Shown here piece after piece: positions 1 through 7,487 of a stretch of DNA of 64,000 nt. The DNA comes from Sedimenticola selenatireducens DSM 17993 (lineage in GTDB: Bacteria > Pseudomonadota > Gammaproteobacteria > Chromatiales > Chromatiaceae): the NCBI RefSeq assembly GCF_000428045.1, contig NZ_ATZE01000014.1, positions 15,751 to 79,750 on the forward strand. Reading direction: 5' to 3'. The notes under the pieces were generated by a model, which did not search any database, had not been told where the DNA came from, and saw nothing but the letters and a program-made list of their open reading frames with translations. The translations under genes and the position numbers were made by a program. The first letter of the stretch is position 1. Every line of letters begins with the position of its first letter.

Positions 1-149
1 AGCGAGTCGTAGCTCAGGAGGAAGGTCGTATTGCCGAACTGGGGATCGGATTGGTAAACCAGTTCAACAGGTACTGCCAGCGCGTTCCCGGCCGGCAGTA
101 AAGCAATCGCGAACACCACAGACACAAGGCTTCGTCGGACTATCCGCAC
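1..149 (-). CDS. N-terminus of a secreted protein (partial)
   Basis: The reverse strand holds an open frame running off the left edge. It starts with GTG at 147-149, preceded by a strong GGAGGT ribosome binding site at 155-160 (5-base spacer). The first residues are MRIVRRSLVSVVFAIALLPA followed by GNALA, a clear Sec signal peptide (basic n-region, hydrophobic core, A-x-A-like cleavage site). The mature part visible begins PVELVYQSDPQFGNTTF. The family is not recognised; short secreted repeats or surface-anchored proteins look like this, but too little is present to decide. The GTG start and the ribosome binding site are seen directly; secretion is inferred from the signal peptide. Confidence 0.6.
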   Translation of the reverse strand, partial: MRIVRRSLVSVVFAIALLPAGNALAVPVELVYQSDPQFGNTTFLLSYDS

Positions 150-525
150 AGAACACCTCCGAGATTCCCCGGACCGCAACGAGCAGCGGCCGTCTGTCGA
201 ATAGCGCGCATAAATTGAGCCAAAATCTTGAAGCCATTGTATTGGAAAGCATTTTTCGACGACCGGCATTGAGGTCCGTCCCGGACTGTAAAATTTTCCG
301 ACACTTCTTGTGATGAGTCCAACCCGCGATCCGGAATGCATTGGCAAAAAAGCGAACTGCCAAATGGGGCATCAAGCAGACCGATCTCAGCCTAACCGGC
401 TAGGACTGTTCATGGCCGGGAGCGCCTATTCGTTGACCCCAGTGTTTAGAGCATTCTGCCGGTTGAGGTGCTCGGTCCCGCAATGACCCTTCTTGGCCGA
501 AAGTAATCATGGAAGCGTTCTCTCA
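150..525. other. non-coding stretch upstream of the secreted protein
   Basis: No convincing gene is seen here on either strand; the open frames present overlap the start of the neighbouring secreted protein in another frame and lack ribosome binding sites. It presumably carries the promoter of that reverse-strand gene. A small dyad (agcc-taac-cggct) lies near 387-400. Confidence 0.4.
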
Positions 526-571
526 CCCACAAGAAAAAAGGCGAGCTTAAGCCCGCCTTTTTTCTTGTGGG
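526..571. terminator. bidirectional rho-independent terminator
   Basis: A perfect 18-bp inverted repeat (arms 526-543 and 554-571, 10-base loop). The arms contain A6 and T6 tracts, so it works as a T-tailed hairpin in either direction. It lies 21 bases beyond the stop codon of nrdJb on the reverse strand and most likely ends that transcript. Confidence 0.85.
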
Positions 572-591
572 TTTCCGTTACCTGGCTCAGA

Positions 592-1281
592 TCATCCGCA
601 TTTGGAATCACCACAGTTGAGGCAGGTCAGGCAGCCGTCCATCATGATGGCGGCCTTGGTGTTGCATTTTTTGCAGAGTTGGGCGCCTTCTGGGAAGTCA
701 CTGGCGTGCTCCTTGTCGCGCAGGTTAATCGACTCTTCGTACTGGGCGCGTTTTTCATCTATCAGTTTCTGCTGGTGCTCGTCCGGACCCTCTTCCTTGA
801 GCAGGCCGATCATGACCAGGTGGCAGTGAATGGCATCACCGATCTCGGCCACCAGTGAGGGCATGTATTTGCCGCCTTTCTTGAAATAGCCACCGCTGGG
901 ATCGAAAACCGAACGCAGCTCTTCCACCAGGAAGGTGACGTCGCCACCCTTGCGGAACACCGCTGAGATGATTCGGGTCAGGGCAACAATCCACTGGAAG
1001 TGGTCCATGTTCTTGGAGTTGATGAACACCTCATAGGGACGGCGTACCTCATGCTCGGTACCATGGTTGAGGATAATGTCATTGATGGTGACATAGAGCG
1101 CATGTTCGGAAAGCGGCGTGCTGATCTTGTAGGTGGAGCCGAACAGCATCTCCGGACGCGCCACCTTCTCATGCATGTGGATGATATTGCTTTCCGGTGC
1201 CTTCGCCTCAACGGGCGCTGGAGCCTCTTCCTCTTTGGCGACACTGTAGCCTACGATTTTACTGTCAATCTTGATTGCCAT
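592..1281 (-). CDS. nrdJb: class II ribonucleotide reductase, small C-terminal part NrdJb
   Basis: This 229-residue protein corresponds to the C-terminal region of adenosylcobalamin-dependent ribonucleotide reductases. The central part (about residues 45-150) matches the TSCPD-type region, including HALYVTINDIILNHG and FRKGGDVTFLVEELRSVFDP. The end carries a Cys-rich tail, LCKKCNTKAAIMMDGCLTCL then NCGDSKCG, with the cysteines that shuttle electrons to the active site and/or bind metal. It follows nrdJa by 90 bases on the same strand. A two-gene NrdJ is known from Pseudomonas aeruginosa, where NrdJa holds the catalytic barrel and NrdJb the reducing tail. A strong terminator follows the stop codon. 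Confidence 0.85.
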   Translation of the reverse strand: MAIKIDSKIVGYSVAKEEEAPAPVEAKAPESNIIHMHEKVARPEMLFGSTYKISTPLSEHALYVTINDIILNHGTEHEVRRPYEVFINSKNMDHFQWIVALTRIISAVFRKGGDVTFLVEELRSVFDPSGGYFKKGGKYMPSLVAEIGDAIHCHLVMIGLLKEEGPDEHQQKLIDEKRAQYEESINLRDKEHASDFPEGAQLCKKCNTKAAIMMDGCLTCLNCGDSKCG

Positions 1282-1371
1282 ATTACTTAACCCTGTCAGC
1301 GGATACTGAGCGGTTGAATCCTCTGTGTCAGACCTGAGTCTGGTACTTTCTGTCTGGTCTGTTACCCCGGT

Positions 1372-3528
1372 CTAGAATTTACCGTAGTAACCCTCTTTCA
1401 TGGCATCGAACAGGTTGGCGGCGGTGTGTATCTCGCCGTCATATTCGATCTCCTCATTACCCTTGGCCTCGATTTCGGTGCCGTCTTCCAGGGTGAACTT
1501 ATAGGTGGTGTTGGCCAGGTCCTCTTCCTTCACCAGCACGCCCTGGAACGCCTCCGGATTGAAGCGGAAGGTGGTGCAGCCTTTCAGTCCCTGCTCATAG
1601 GCGTAGAGATAGATATCCTTGAACGCATCGTAATCGAAATCGGTCGGTACGTTGGCCGTTTTGGAGATGGATGAGTCGATCCATTTCTGTGCCGCCGCCT
1701 GTACATCCACATGCTGCTTGGGCGTGATCTTGTCCGCGGTGATGAAGTATTCCGGCAACTGTTTATCCGCTTCATCGGAGTAGGGCATCGCCTCCTTGTT
1801 GATCAGTTCCCGATAGGCCAGCAGTTCAAAGCTGAACACATCCACCTTCTCCTTGCTCTTCTTGCCTTCGCGGATGATGTTGCGCGCATAGTGGTGGGCA
1901 AAGCTCGGTTCAATACCGTTACTGGCGTTGTTGGCCAGTGACAGGGAGATGGTGCCGGTCGGGGCGATGGAGCTGTGGTGGGTGAAGCGGCAGCCATCCT
2001 CGGCGATCTGCTCGACCAGAGCGGGGTTCTCGGCGGCAATCTGCTGCATGTAGCGGCTGTATCTGGCATGCAGGATCTTGCCCTTAATCTTATCGCCGAC
2101 TTTCCAGTTATCCACGGCCATTTCCGGGCGCTGGGTCAGCATCTCCTTGGTGATGGTGAACTCCTGCTCCATGATTGGAGCAGGGCCTTTTTCCCGGGCC
2201 AGATCGAGCCCGGTCTGCCAGCCAACCATCGCCAGCTCTTTGGTCACTTTCTCGGTGAAGCGCAGTGAGGCGGCGTCGCCGTACTGCATGCCCAGCATGG
2301 TCATGGCGGAACCCAGCCCCAGATAGCCCATGCCATGACGCCGTTTGCGTTCAATCTCTTTGCGCTGCTCTTCCAGCGGCAGTCCATTGATCTCCACCAC
2401 GTTGTCCAGCATGCGGGTAAACACGGCCACCACCTCGCGGAATTCCGCCCAGTCGAAGGTGGCCTCCTTGGTAAAGGCATTGCGGACAAACTTGGTCAGA
2501 TTGACCGAACCCAGCAGACAGGCGCCATAGGGGGGCAGGGGCTGTTCGCCACAGGGATTTGTGGCACGCACGTTTTCGCAGAACCAGTTGTTGTTCATCT
2601 CATTGACCTTGTCAATCAGGATGAAACCGGGTTCGGCGTAGTCATAGGTGGAGGACATGATGACATCCCACAACCTTTGTGCGCGGATGGTCTTGTAAAT
2701 CTTGCAGGCCACCCGGGTGCCGGTTTCGTCAACAATGAAACCGTTCTTGTAGGGCCATTCGCGCCAGATGATCTGTTTACTGTCAGTCAGATCGATATTG
2801 TCTTCCTGCAATTCTTTTTCCGAGATAGGGAAGGCGAGGTCCCACTGGGCGTCCTGCTTGACTGCTTCCATAAACTCTTCGGTAATCAGCAGCGAGAGAT
2901 TGAATTGACGCAGGCGTCCGGCTTCACGCTTGGCGCGGATAAAATCCATGACATCGGGGTGCCCCACATCGAAAGTGGCCATCTGGGCACCTCGGCGTCC
3001 ACCGGCGGATGAGACGGTGAAGCACATCTTGTCGTAGATATCCATGAACGAGAGGGGACCGGAGGTGTAGGCGCCGGCACCGCTGACATAGGCTCCTCGT
3101 GGGCGCAGGGTGGAGAATTCGTAGCCGATGCCGCAACCCGCTTTCAGGGTCAGTCCCGCCTCGTGCACCTTGCCGAGGATCTCGTCCATGGAGTCATAGA
3201 TGGTGCCGGACACGGTGCAGTTGATGGTTGATGTGGCCGGTTTATGTTCCAGGGCACCGGCATTGGAGGTGATACGGCCAGCCGGGATGGCGCCACGCCG
3301 CAGGGCCCAGAGAAAACGCTCGCCCCACTCTTGCTGTAGTTCGGGGGTCAGTTCTATATCGGCCAGTGCCTTGGCGACCCGCTGGTAGGTGCCATCTATG
3401 TCCTGGTCTACGGGGGTGCCGTCCTTTGTTTTCAACCGGTACTTGGTATTCCAGATATCGAGTGAGGCGGGTTGCAAGGGAATCTCCACGGCGGCAGTGG
3501 GTACAGCTTTGAGGTGGGCGCTTTTCAT
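1372..3528 (-). CDS. nrdJa: class II ribonucleotide reductase catalytic part NrdJa (B12-dependent)
   Basis: A 718-residue catalytic subunit that reduces ribonucleotides to deoxyribonucleotides using adenosylcobalamin, so it needs no oxygen. Visible signatures are the first redox cysteine region (TSTINCTVSG, about residue 100), the substrate loop SSAGGRRGAQMATFDVGHPD, and the catalytic Asn-Cys-Glu motif ATNPCGEQPLPPYGACLLGS near residue 330. A late motif GTISLSLANNASNGIEPSF matches the phosphate-binding/allosteric loop. The protein ends YYGKF, without the Cys tail that is encoded separately in nrdJb. The start ATG has a moderate AAGGA site 10 bases upstream. NrdR boxes lie about 230 and 400 bases upstream, so NrdR repression is expected. 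Confidence 0.9.
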   Translation of the reverse strand: MKSAHLKAVPTAAVEIPLQPASLDIWNTKYRLKTKDGTPVDQDIDGTYQRVAKALADIELTPELQQEWGERFLWALRRGAIPAGRITSNAGALEHKPATSTINCTVSGTIYDSMDEILGKVHEAGLTLKAGCGIGYEFSTLRPRGAYVSGAGAYTSGPLSFMDIYDKMCFTVSSAGGRRGAQMATFDVGHPDVMDFIRAKREAGRLRQFNLSLLITEEFMEAVKQDAQWDLAFPISEKELQEDNIDLTDSKQIIWREWPYKNGFIVDETGTRVACKIYKTIRAQRLWDVIMSSTYDYAEPGFILIDKVNEMNNNWFCENVRATNPCGEQPLPPYGACLLGSVNLTKFVRNAFTKEATFDWAEFREVVAVFTRMLDNVVEINGLPLEEQRKEIERKRRHGMGYLGLGSAMTMLGMQYGDAASLRFTEKVTKELAMVGWQTGLDLAREKGPAPIMEQEFTITKEMLTQRPEMAVDNWKVGDKIKGKILHARYSRYMQQIAAENPALVEQIAEDGCRFTHHSSIAPTGTISLSLANNASNGIEPSFAHHYARNIIREGKKSKEKVDVFSFELLAYRELINKEAMPYSDEADKQLPEYFITADKITPKQHVDVQAAAQKWIDSSISKTANVPTDFDYDAFKDIYLYAYEQGLKGCTTFRFNPEAFQGVLVKEEDLANTTYKFTLEDGTEIEAKGNEEIEYDGEIHTAANLFDAMKEGYYGKF

Positions 3529-3713
3529 GTCACATAAATCCTTCGGCTCTTATATTTATATGATTTATTGTCCTGTACGCCTGAATCCAGCCTCTCGGTA
3601 CCGGGGCGCGCAATCACATACTGCTTCAAGTGTAATACTTGGTTACTTCGTAGGGTGTCGCTCAATGCATAGGCACCGGGCATTTGTAAAAGAATAATCT
3701 GTTCTCATGGTCG

Positions 3714-3729
3714 CTCCTATATATTGTAG
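3714..3729. promoter_or_regulatory. degenerate third NrdR-like half box
   Basis: The right half (tatattgt) matches an NrdR box but the left half does not. It sits exactly 42 bases (four helical turns) from the box at 3756-3771, the in-phase spacing typical of tandem NrdR sites, which is the main reason to list it. Confidence 0.35.
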
Positions 3730-3755
3730 CTTTACTTTCCGTGTTTGGCATGAAA

Positions 3756-3771
3756 ACACAATATGTTGTGT
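3756..3771. promoter_or_regulatory. NrdR box
   Basis: The 16-base near-palindrome acacaatatgttgtgt matches the NrdR consensus acaCwAtATaTwGtgt, differing only in the centre. It lies 228 bases upstream of the nrdJa start. NrdR is the ATP/dATP-sensing repressor of ribonucleotide reductase operons. Confidence 0.8.
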
Positions 3772-3925
3772 TTTGGTGTGTGAAGATTAGGGCTGCTCGC
3801 TACCGCTGTCAAGCCTGCTTATGGAGTATAAGGTAAATCTAATAATTAATAAAAACAGTAACTTATGATTGGCTTTTGGCTTCAAGATCATGATAAGTCA
3901 CGGAAAAAAAAGGAAATTCAAGAAA

Positions 3926-3941
3926 ACACAATATATTGTGT
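3926..3941. promoter_or_regulatory. NrdR box (perfect palindrome)
   Basis: The sequence acacaatatattgtgt is a perfect NrdR consensus palindrome. It lies 170 bases from the box at 3756-3771 and about 400 bases from nrdJa. The remaining 3529-4062 stretch holds no convincing gene; it is A/T-rich and is probably the promoter region. Confidence 0.8.
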
Positions 3942-3998
3942 TTTTGCTGAATTTATTCACAACAGTTAGTGGGTATCGCCGGATGTGTCGCGGAGTAT

Positions 3999-4037
3999 CC
4001 ACCTGCGCCAGCACCCTGTATGGGCAGGCGCAGGTGG
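3999..4037 (-). terminator. strong hairpin downstream of the sulfur globule gene
   Basis: An 11-bp perfect stem (ccacctgcgcc / ggcgcaggtgg, arms 3999-4009 and 4027-4037) begins 26 bases after the reverse-strand stop at 4063. There is no T-run behind it, so it may stabilise the message 3' end rather than act as a classical terminator. Confidence 0.5.
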
Positions 4038-4062
4038 TCTTACTGAAGTGTTGAGCCGAGGA

Positions 4063-4365
4063 TTATTTAGTTGCGTCCTCGGGTTTAGCTGTAGCAGGCT
4101 GCTGTGGAGCGGCGGGTAAATAGGGAGTGCCATAGTAGGGGTAGTAGCCGTAGGGTGCATAACCATACCCATGTCCATATGGCGGGTAACCACCATAATA
4201 CGGATAGCCACCGTAGTACGGATAGCCGCCCCACGGTCCCCCGGACCACGGGCCACCCCAGCCGTCCCATGGACCCCATCCCCAAAATGCGTTTGCAGAT
4301 AATGGTGCCATAGCCGCAGAGGTGGCTATGAGTGCAGCAGTAAGAACTCGACTTATCTTAATCAT
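4063..4365 (-). CDS. sulfur globule envelope protein (SgpC/CV3-like)
   Basis: A 100-residue secreted protein. Residues 1-25 form a Sec signal peptide ending PLSANA, and the mature protein is a Gly/Tyr/Pro/Trp repeat (GGYPYYGGYPYYGGYPPYGH and similar), then a short Ala/Pro/Lys tail. This composition is that of the structural proteins that coat periplasmic sulfur globules in purple sulfur bacteria and sulfur-oxidising symbionts. The start chosen is the ATG at 4363-4365, which follows a GGAGGG site and gives a clean signal peptide; an ATG 14 codons upstream would add a basic arginine-rich leader. It is divergent from the hydrogenase maturation gene. Assignment to a particular Sgp subtype is tentative. 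Confidence 0.75.
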   Translation of the reverse strand: MIKISRVLTAALIATSAAMAPLSANAFWGWGPWDGWGGPWSGGPWGGYPYYGGYPYYGGYPPYGHGYGYAPYGYYPYYGTPYLPAAPQQPATAKPEDATK

Positions 4366-4515
4366 GTCATCCCTCCGATTAGGTCGTCTGAAAAGGAATT
4401 GTCGCAACGTTAGAATAATAGCTTTAGTCTTAGGCGGTTTTGATAGAGATCATATAGTTAGTAGTAAATAATAAATTAATATACATGTAATTAATATTTA
4501 TCAGGATGACCCAAG

Positions 4516-5001
4516 GTGAGCAAGATAAAAACAACCCTGGTGCTGGGCGTTGGCAATAACCTGCTAACGGATGAGGGGGTGGGCATTCATGTCATCAATC
4601 GGTTACAGGAACAGTTTCCGCACAAAGAGTCTGTCACCTTTGTTGATGGCGGCACATTGAGTTTCTCACTGGCCGGATTGTTGGCTGAGCATGATCAGTT
4701 GATTGTGGTGGATGCCGCCAGGACAGGCGGCAGCCCTGGCAGTGTGGTCTGCTATGAGGGCAGTGATATGGATCGCTACCTGACGGGCAATCGGCAAAGT
4801 GTGCATGAGGTGAGTCTTACTGACTTGTTGGATATTGCCCGTCTCTCTGACCATTACCCGGAAAAACGGGCGCTGGTGGGGATTGAACCGGGAAGCCTGG
4901 ACTGGGGGGAAAAGCCTTCGGACCCGGTTGCCAAGGCGATACCATCAGCAGTGCGCATGGTGGTCGATTTGATTGACCGTTGGGGAGTCGATGGCGATTG
5001 A
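4516..5001 (+). CDS. hynD: [NiFe] hydrogenase maturation endopeptidase (HynD/HyaD family)
   Basis: A 161-residue protease that removes the C-terminal peptide of the hydrogenase large subunit after nickel insertion. The nickel-sensing residues of the family are visible: Glu20 in GVGNNLLTDEGVG, Asp66 in LIVVDAART and His97 in SVHEVSLTDLL. Length matches HyaD/HupD/HybD. It starts with GTG, with a weak AGGA site about 10 bases upstream. Its expected substrate is the HynL tail encoded 4 kb downstream (cleavage after the DPCIACAVH motif). It is separated by 185 bases from the hydrogenase operon proper and shares the intergenic region at 4366-4515 with the divergent sulfur globule gene. Confidence 0.88.
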   Translation: MSKIKTTLVLGVGNNLLTDEGVGIHVINRLQEQFPHKESVTFVDGGTLSFSLAGLLAEHDQLIVVDAARTGGSPGSVVCYEGSDMDRYLTGNRQSVHEVSLTDLLDIARLSDHYPEKRALVGIEPGSLDWGEKPSDPVAKAIPSAVRMVVDLIDRWGVDGD

Positions 5002-5121
5002 TCGGACCAGTCTCCGGTCTGTTCCTCATACTTCTCAGCGCACTTCTGTGCGAACAGCTATGTATACTAAGTTGCTGTTATTACGCATTAAAGAATAATT
5101 TTAAAGAAAGCAAAAGGTAAC

Positions 5122-5135
5122 GTGATCTGGGTCAT
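5122..5135 (+). promoter_or_regulatory. candidate FNR/ANR box
   Basis: The sequence gtgatctgggtcat matches the FNR/ANR pattern TTGAT-N4-(A/G)TCAA at 12 of 14 positions. A possible -10 element (gatagt, 5156-5161) follows at the spacing of a class II activator site, placing a start near 5168. This would put hydrogenase structural genes under anaerobic control, as inferred for other uptake hydrogenases. Confidence 0.5.
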
Positions 5136-5186
5136 CATAGATTTTTCTCAATAGGGATAGTCTTGAGACAAAGGATAAATAAGTAT

Positions 5187-5627
5187 ATGAGCGTATTCGA
5201 TCAAACGGATTCTGAATCGATCCCAAGTCCAGAGATGCCTTACATGACGCACATGACACACAATACCCTGCCATTGTTGAATGAGGTACGGCATGCGTTG
5301 AAACGGCTGGTACGGACCGGTGAATCCACTATTATTGACCTGCGCGCCATCCCGTTTGGACCGGGTGATGAGGAGCATCTGCTTGACCTGTTGGGTCAGG
5401 GTGAGGTGATGGCGACCTTGGACGCCTTGGGTAAAACGACTGTCAAGGAGTCCCGCTTCAGTGGCGTCTGGATAGTGGATCATTACAATAGCGAAGCTGA
5501 GCGCATCGCGTTTCAGATCGAAGTGATTGAAATCCCGGAACTCTTGCGCGCCCAGGCAGATGACATGTATGAAAGCCTCGAGAAACTGGATACAGTGCTG
5601 GATGTCGAGATGCACAGACCGGAGTGA
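5187..5627 (+). CDS. HupH/HyaF-like hydrogenase expression protein
   Basis: A 146-residue protein matching the C-terminal domain of HupH/HyaF (LLGQGEVMATLDALGKTTVK, then ESRFSGVWIVDHYN and a conserved IEVIEIPELLRAQ). Members help assemble Fe-S clusters in the small subunit or act as hydrogenase-specific chaperones. It is about half the length of typical HyaF, so this is a one-domain version. An upstream TTG at 5163 is open, but the ATG at 5187 is chosen because AAAGGA lies 11 bases before it and the predicted transcript start near 5168 would exclude the TTG. It sits 109 bases upstream of hynS and is probably the first gene of that operon. Confidence 0.75.
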   Translation: MSVFDQTDSESIPSPEMPYMTHMTHNTLPLLNEVRHALKRLVRTGESTIIDLRAIPFGPGDEEHLLDLLGQGEVMATLDALGKTTVKESRFSGVWIVDHYNSEAERIAFQIEVIEIPELLRAQADDMYESLEKLDTVLDVEMHRPE

Positions 5628-5736
5628 GAGGCAGGTGTAGAACGCATAGCAGGTGATCGCGGCGGACGATATTCGATCGTGATGAAAAGAAAAACAGAGG
5701 CTCAACAGAAATCGGTATTTAGATAAGGGAGGTAAC

Positions 5737-6828
5737 ATGGCTGAAAAAAGCACCCTGGGTGACAGCCTGAGGCGTCACGGGGTTTCAAGACGCGGTTTTC
5801 TGAAGTTTTGTACTGCAACCGCCTCACTCATGGCGTTGCCGCCAACCATGGTCCCCGCCATTGCGGCGGCCCTGGAAAAGGCGAAACGCCCGTCGGTCAT
5901 CTGGCTCTCTTTCCAGGAGTGCACCGGCTGCACGGAATCATTGACCCGCAGTCACTCCCCATCAGTTGAGAGTCTGATATTCGATCATATCTCCCTGGAC
6001 TATCACCACACCCTGCAGGCGGCGGCCGGTGAGGCGGCTGAGGCGGCCCGGGAAGCGGCCATGCATGAGAACAAGGGGAAGTACATCCTGGTGGTGGATG
6101 GTTCTATTCCTTTGGGCGATCCGGGATACTCCACTATCGCCGGTATCAGCAATCTGCAGATGCTGGAAGAGACCGCAAAGGATGCGGCGGCCATTGTCGC
6201 CGTGGGTACCTGCGCGGCCTTTGGCGGTTTGCCACAGGCCAATCCCAATCCCACCGGTGCGGTTTCTGTTTCGGATATCATCACGGACAAACCGATTATC
6301 AACGTCTCCGGATGCCCGCCGATTCCTACCGTGATCACCGGCGTGTTGGCGCATTTTCTCACCTTTGGCAGCATCCCTGAACTGGATCAGTACAACCGTC
6401 CCAAGGTGTTCTATGGCCAGAGCATCCATGATCGCTGCTATCGCCGTCCCTTCTATGACAAAGGCCTGTTTGCCGAGACCTTTGATGACGAAGGGGCAAA
6501 GGCCGGGTGGTGTCTCTACAAACTTGGCTGTAAAGGCCCGATGACCTATAACGCCTGCGCCACCACCAAGTGGAATCAGGGAACCAGTTGGCCGGTTGAG
6601 TCCGGGCACGGTTGCCTGGGCTGTTCCGAGCCCCGCTTCTGGGATGCGGGCGGTTTCTACAATGCGCTCTCGGTCCCGATCAGCGACAATTCACAGACAG
6701 TGGCATTTGCCGCCGCCGCCGGCTTGGCACTGGGTGCCGCTGCCGCGGGCCTCAACTACAAGAAAAAGGATGAGGCACGGAAGGCGCACGGTACCGTCAC
6801 GATTGACGATCTGGAGAAATCATCATGA
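5737..6828 (+). CDS. hynS: [NiFe] hydrogenase small subunit HynS (Tat-exported)
   Basis: A 363-residue Fe-S electron-transfer subunit of a periplasmic uptake hydrogenase. The twin-arginine signal VSRRGFLKF at residues 17-24 is followed by a hydrophobic stretch, so the folded HynSL pair is exported by Tat. Cys62 and Cys65 in ECTGCTES begin the proximal 4Fe-4S site; GTCAAFGG and NVSGCPPIP add further ligands, and a CGXXH-rich distal/medial region (HDRCYRRPFYD, CLYKLGCKGPMTYNAC, GCLGCSEPRFWD) follows. A C-terminal hydrophobic helix (AFAAAAGLALGAAAAGLNYK) anchors it in the membrane. The GGGAGG site is 6 bases before ATG. The stop overlaps the isp1 start (ATGA). Confidence 0.95.
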   Translation: MAEKSTLGDSLRRHGVSRRGFLKFCTATASLMALPPTMVPAIAAALEKAKRPSVIWLSFQECTGCTESLTRSHSPSVESLIFDHISLDYHHTLQAAAGEAAEAAREAAMHENKGKYILVVDGSIPLGDPGYSTIAGISNLQMLEETAKDAAAIVAVGTCAAFGGLPQANPNPTGAVSVSDIITDKPIINVSGCPPIPTVITGVLAHFLTFGSIPELDQYNRPKVFYGQSIHDRCYRRPFYDKGLFAETFDDEGAKAGWCLYKLGCKGPMTYNACATTKWNQGTSWPVESGHGCLGCSEPRFWDAGGFYNALSVPISDNSQTVAFAAAAGLALGAAAAGLNYKKKDEARKAHGTVTIDDLEKSS

Positions 6829-7487
6829 ATGAATCGATGGACTTTCTCATCTGGACAAAGGGCACGGCATTCGATATCGCCGTTACCATTTTCGTCATCG
6901 GCGTTATCCTGAGGTTGTTTGAGATTATCTCCCTGGGTCGCAAGCAGAGCCTGGCCGAAGCGAAGGGCACTGAATTTGGCCCTGGGATGAAAACAATCTT
7001 CTCAAGATCCGTTCCGGATCTGGGTACGTTCAGAAGACAGCCACTTACCGTGGTGACCGGCTACATGTTCCATATCGGCCTGTTTGTCAGCCTGTTTCTG
7101 TTTGTACCCCACATTGAACTGTTTCGGGCCACCTTTGGCTTCGGTTGGCCTGGCCTGCCGACGCCGGTCGTGGATGCGGCTGCCGTGCTTGCCATTGTCG
7201 GGCTGCTGGCCGGTCTTTGGCACCGCATCATGAACCCGGTGATGCAGAAGATCACCACCTGGGAGGACTGGCTGGTCTGGGCACTGACGTTCCTGCCAAT
7301 CATTACCGGCTATCTGGCGTATCACCGCATGGTAAATCCATACCCGGTGATTCTTGGTCTGCATATCCTGAGTGTAGAGGCGCTGATGATAGCCTTCCCG
7401 TTCACCAAGCTGATGCACACGTTCACTGTTTTTCTTTCGCGCTGGTACAACGGTGCGATGAGCGGCCGTCGGGGGGTTGAATCATGA
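6825..7487 (+). CDS. isp1: Isp1, cytochrome b-type membrane subunit
   Basis: A 220-residue membrane protein of the NarI/DsrM-like cytochrome b family with about five transmembrane segments. Histidines in helices (YMFHIGLF, ALWHRIMN-type, AYHRM, LGLHILS) are candidates for haem b ligands. In Isp-type hydrogenases Isp1 and Isp2 lie between hynS and hynL and carry electrons between the hydrogenase and the quinone pool, as first described for the purple bacterium Thiocapsa roseopersicina. It overlaps hynS by four bases and isp2 by four bases, so the three are translationally coupled. Confidence 0.9.
   Translation: MNESMDFLIWTKGTAFDIAVTIFVIGVILRLFEIISLGRKQSLAEAKGTEFGPGMKTIFSRSVPDLGTFRRQPLTVVTGYMFHIGLFVSLFLFVPHIELFRATFGFGWPGLPTPVVDAAAVLAIVGLLAGLWHRIMNPVMQKITTWEDWLVWALTFLPIITGYLAYHRMVNPYPVILGLHILSVEALMIAFPFTKLMHTFTVFLSRWYNGAMSGRRGVES

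Noticed and set aside
64-375. A 103-residue reverse frame at the left edge
   Set aside because: It overlaps the signal-peptide frame starting at 149, which has a far better ribosome binding site and a protein-like sequence.
5120-5142. A dyad tgat-N7-atca as an FNR site
   Set aside because: The spacing of that pairing is wrong for FNR; the overlapping gtgat-N4-gtcat reading was kept instead.
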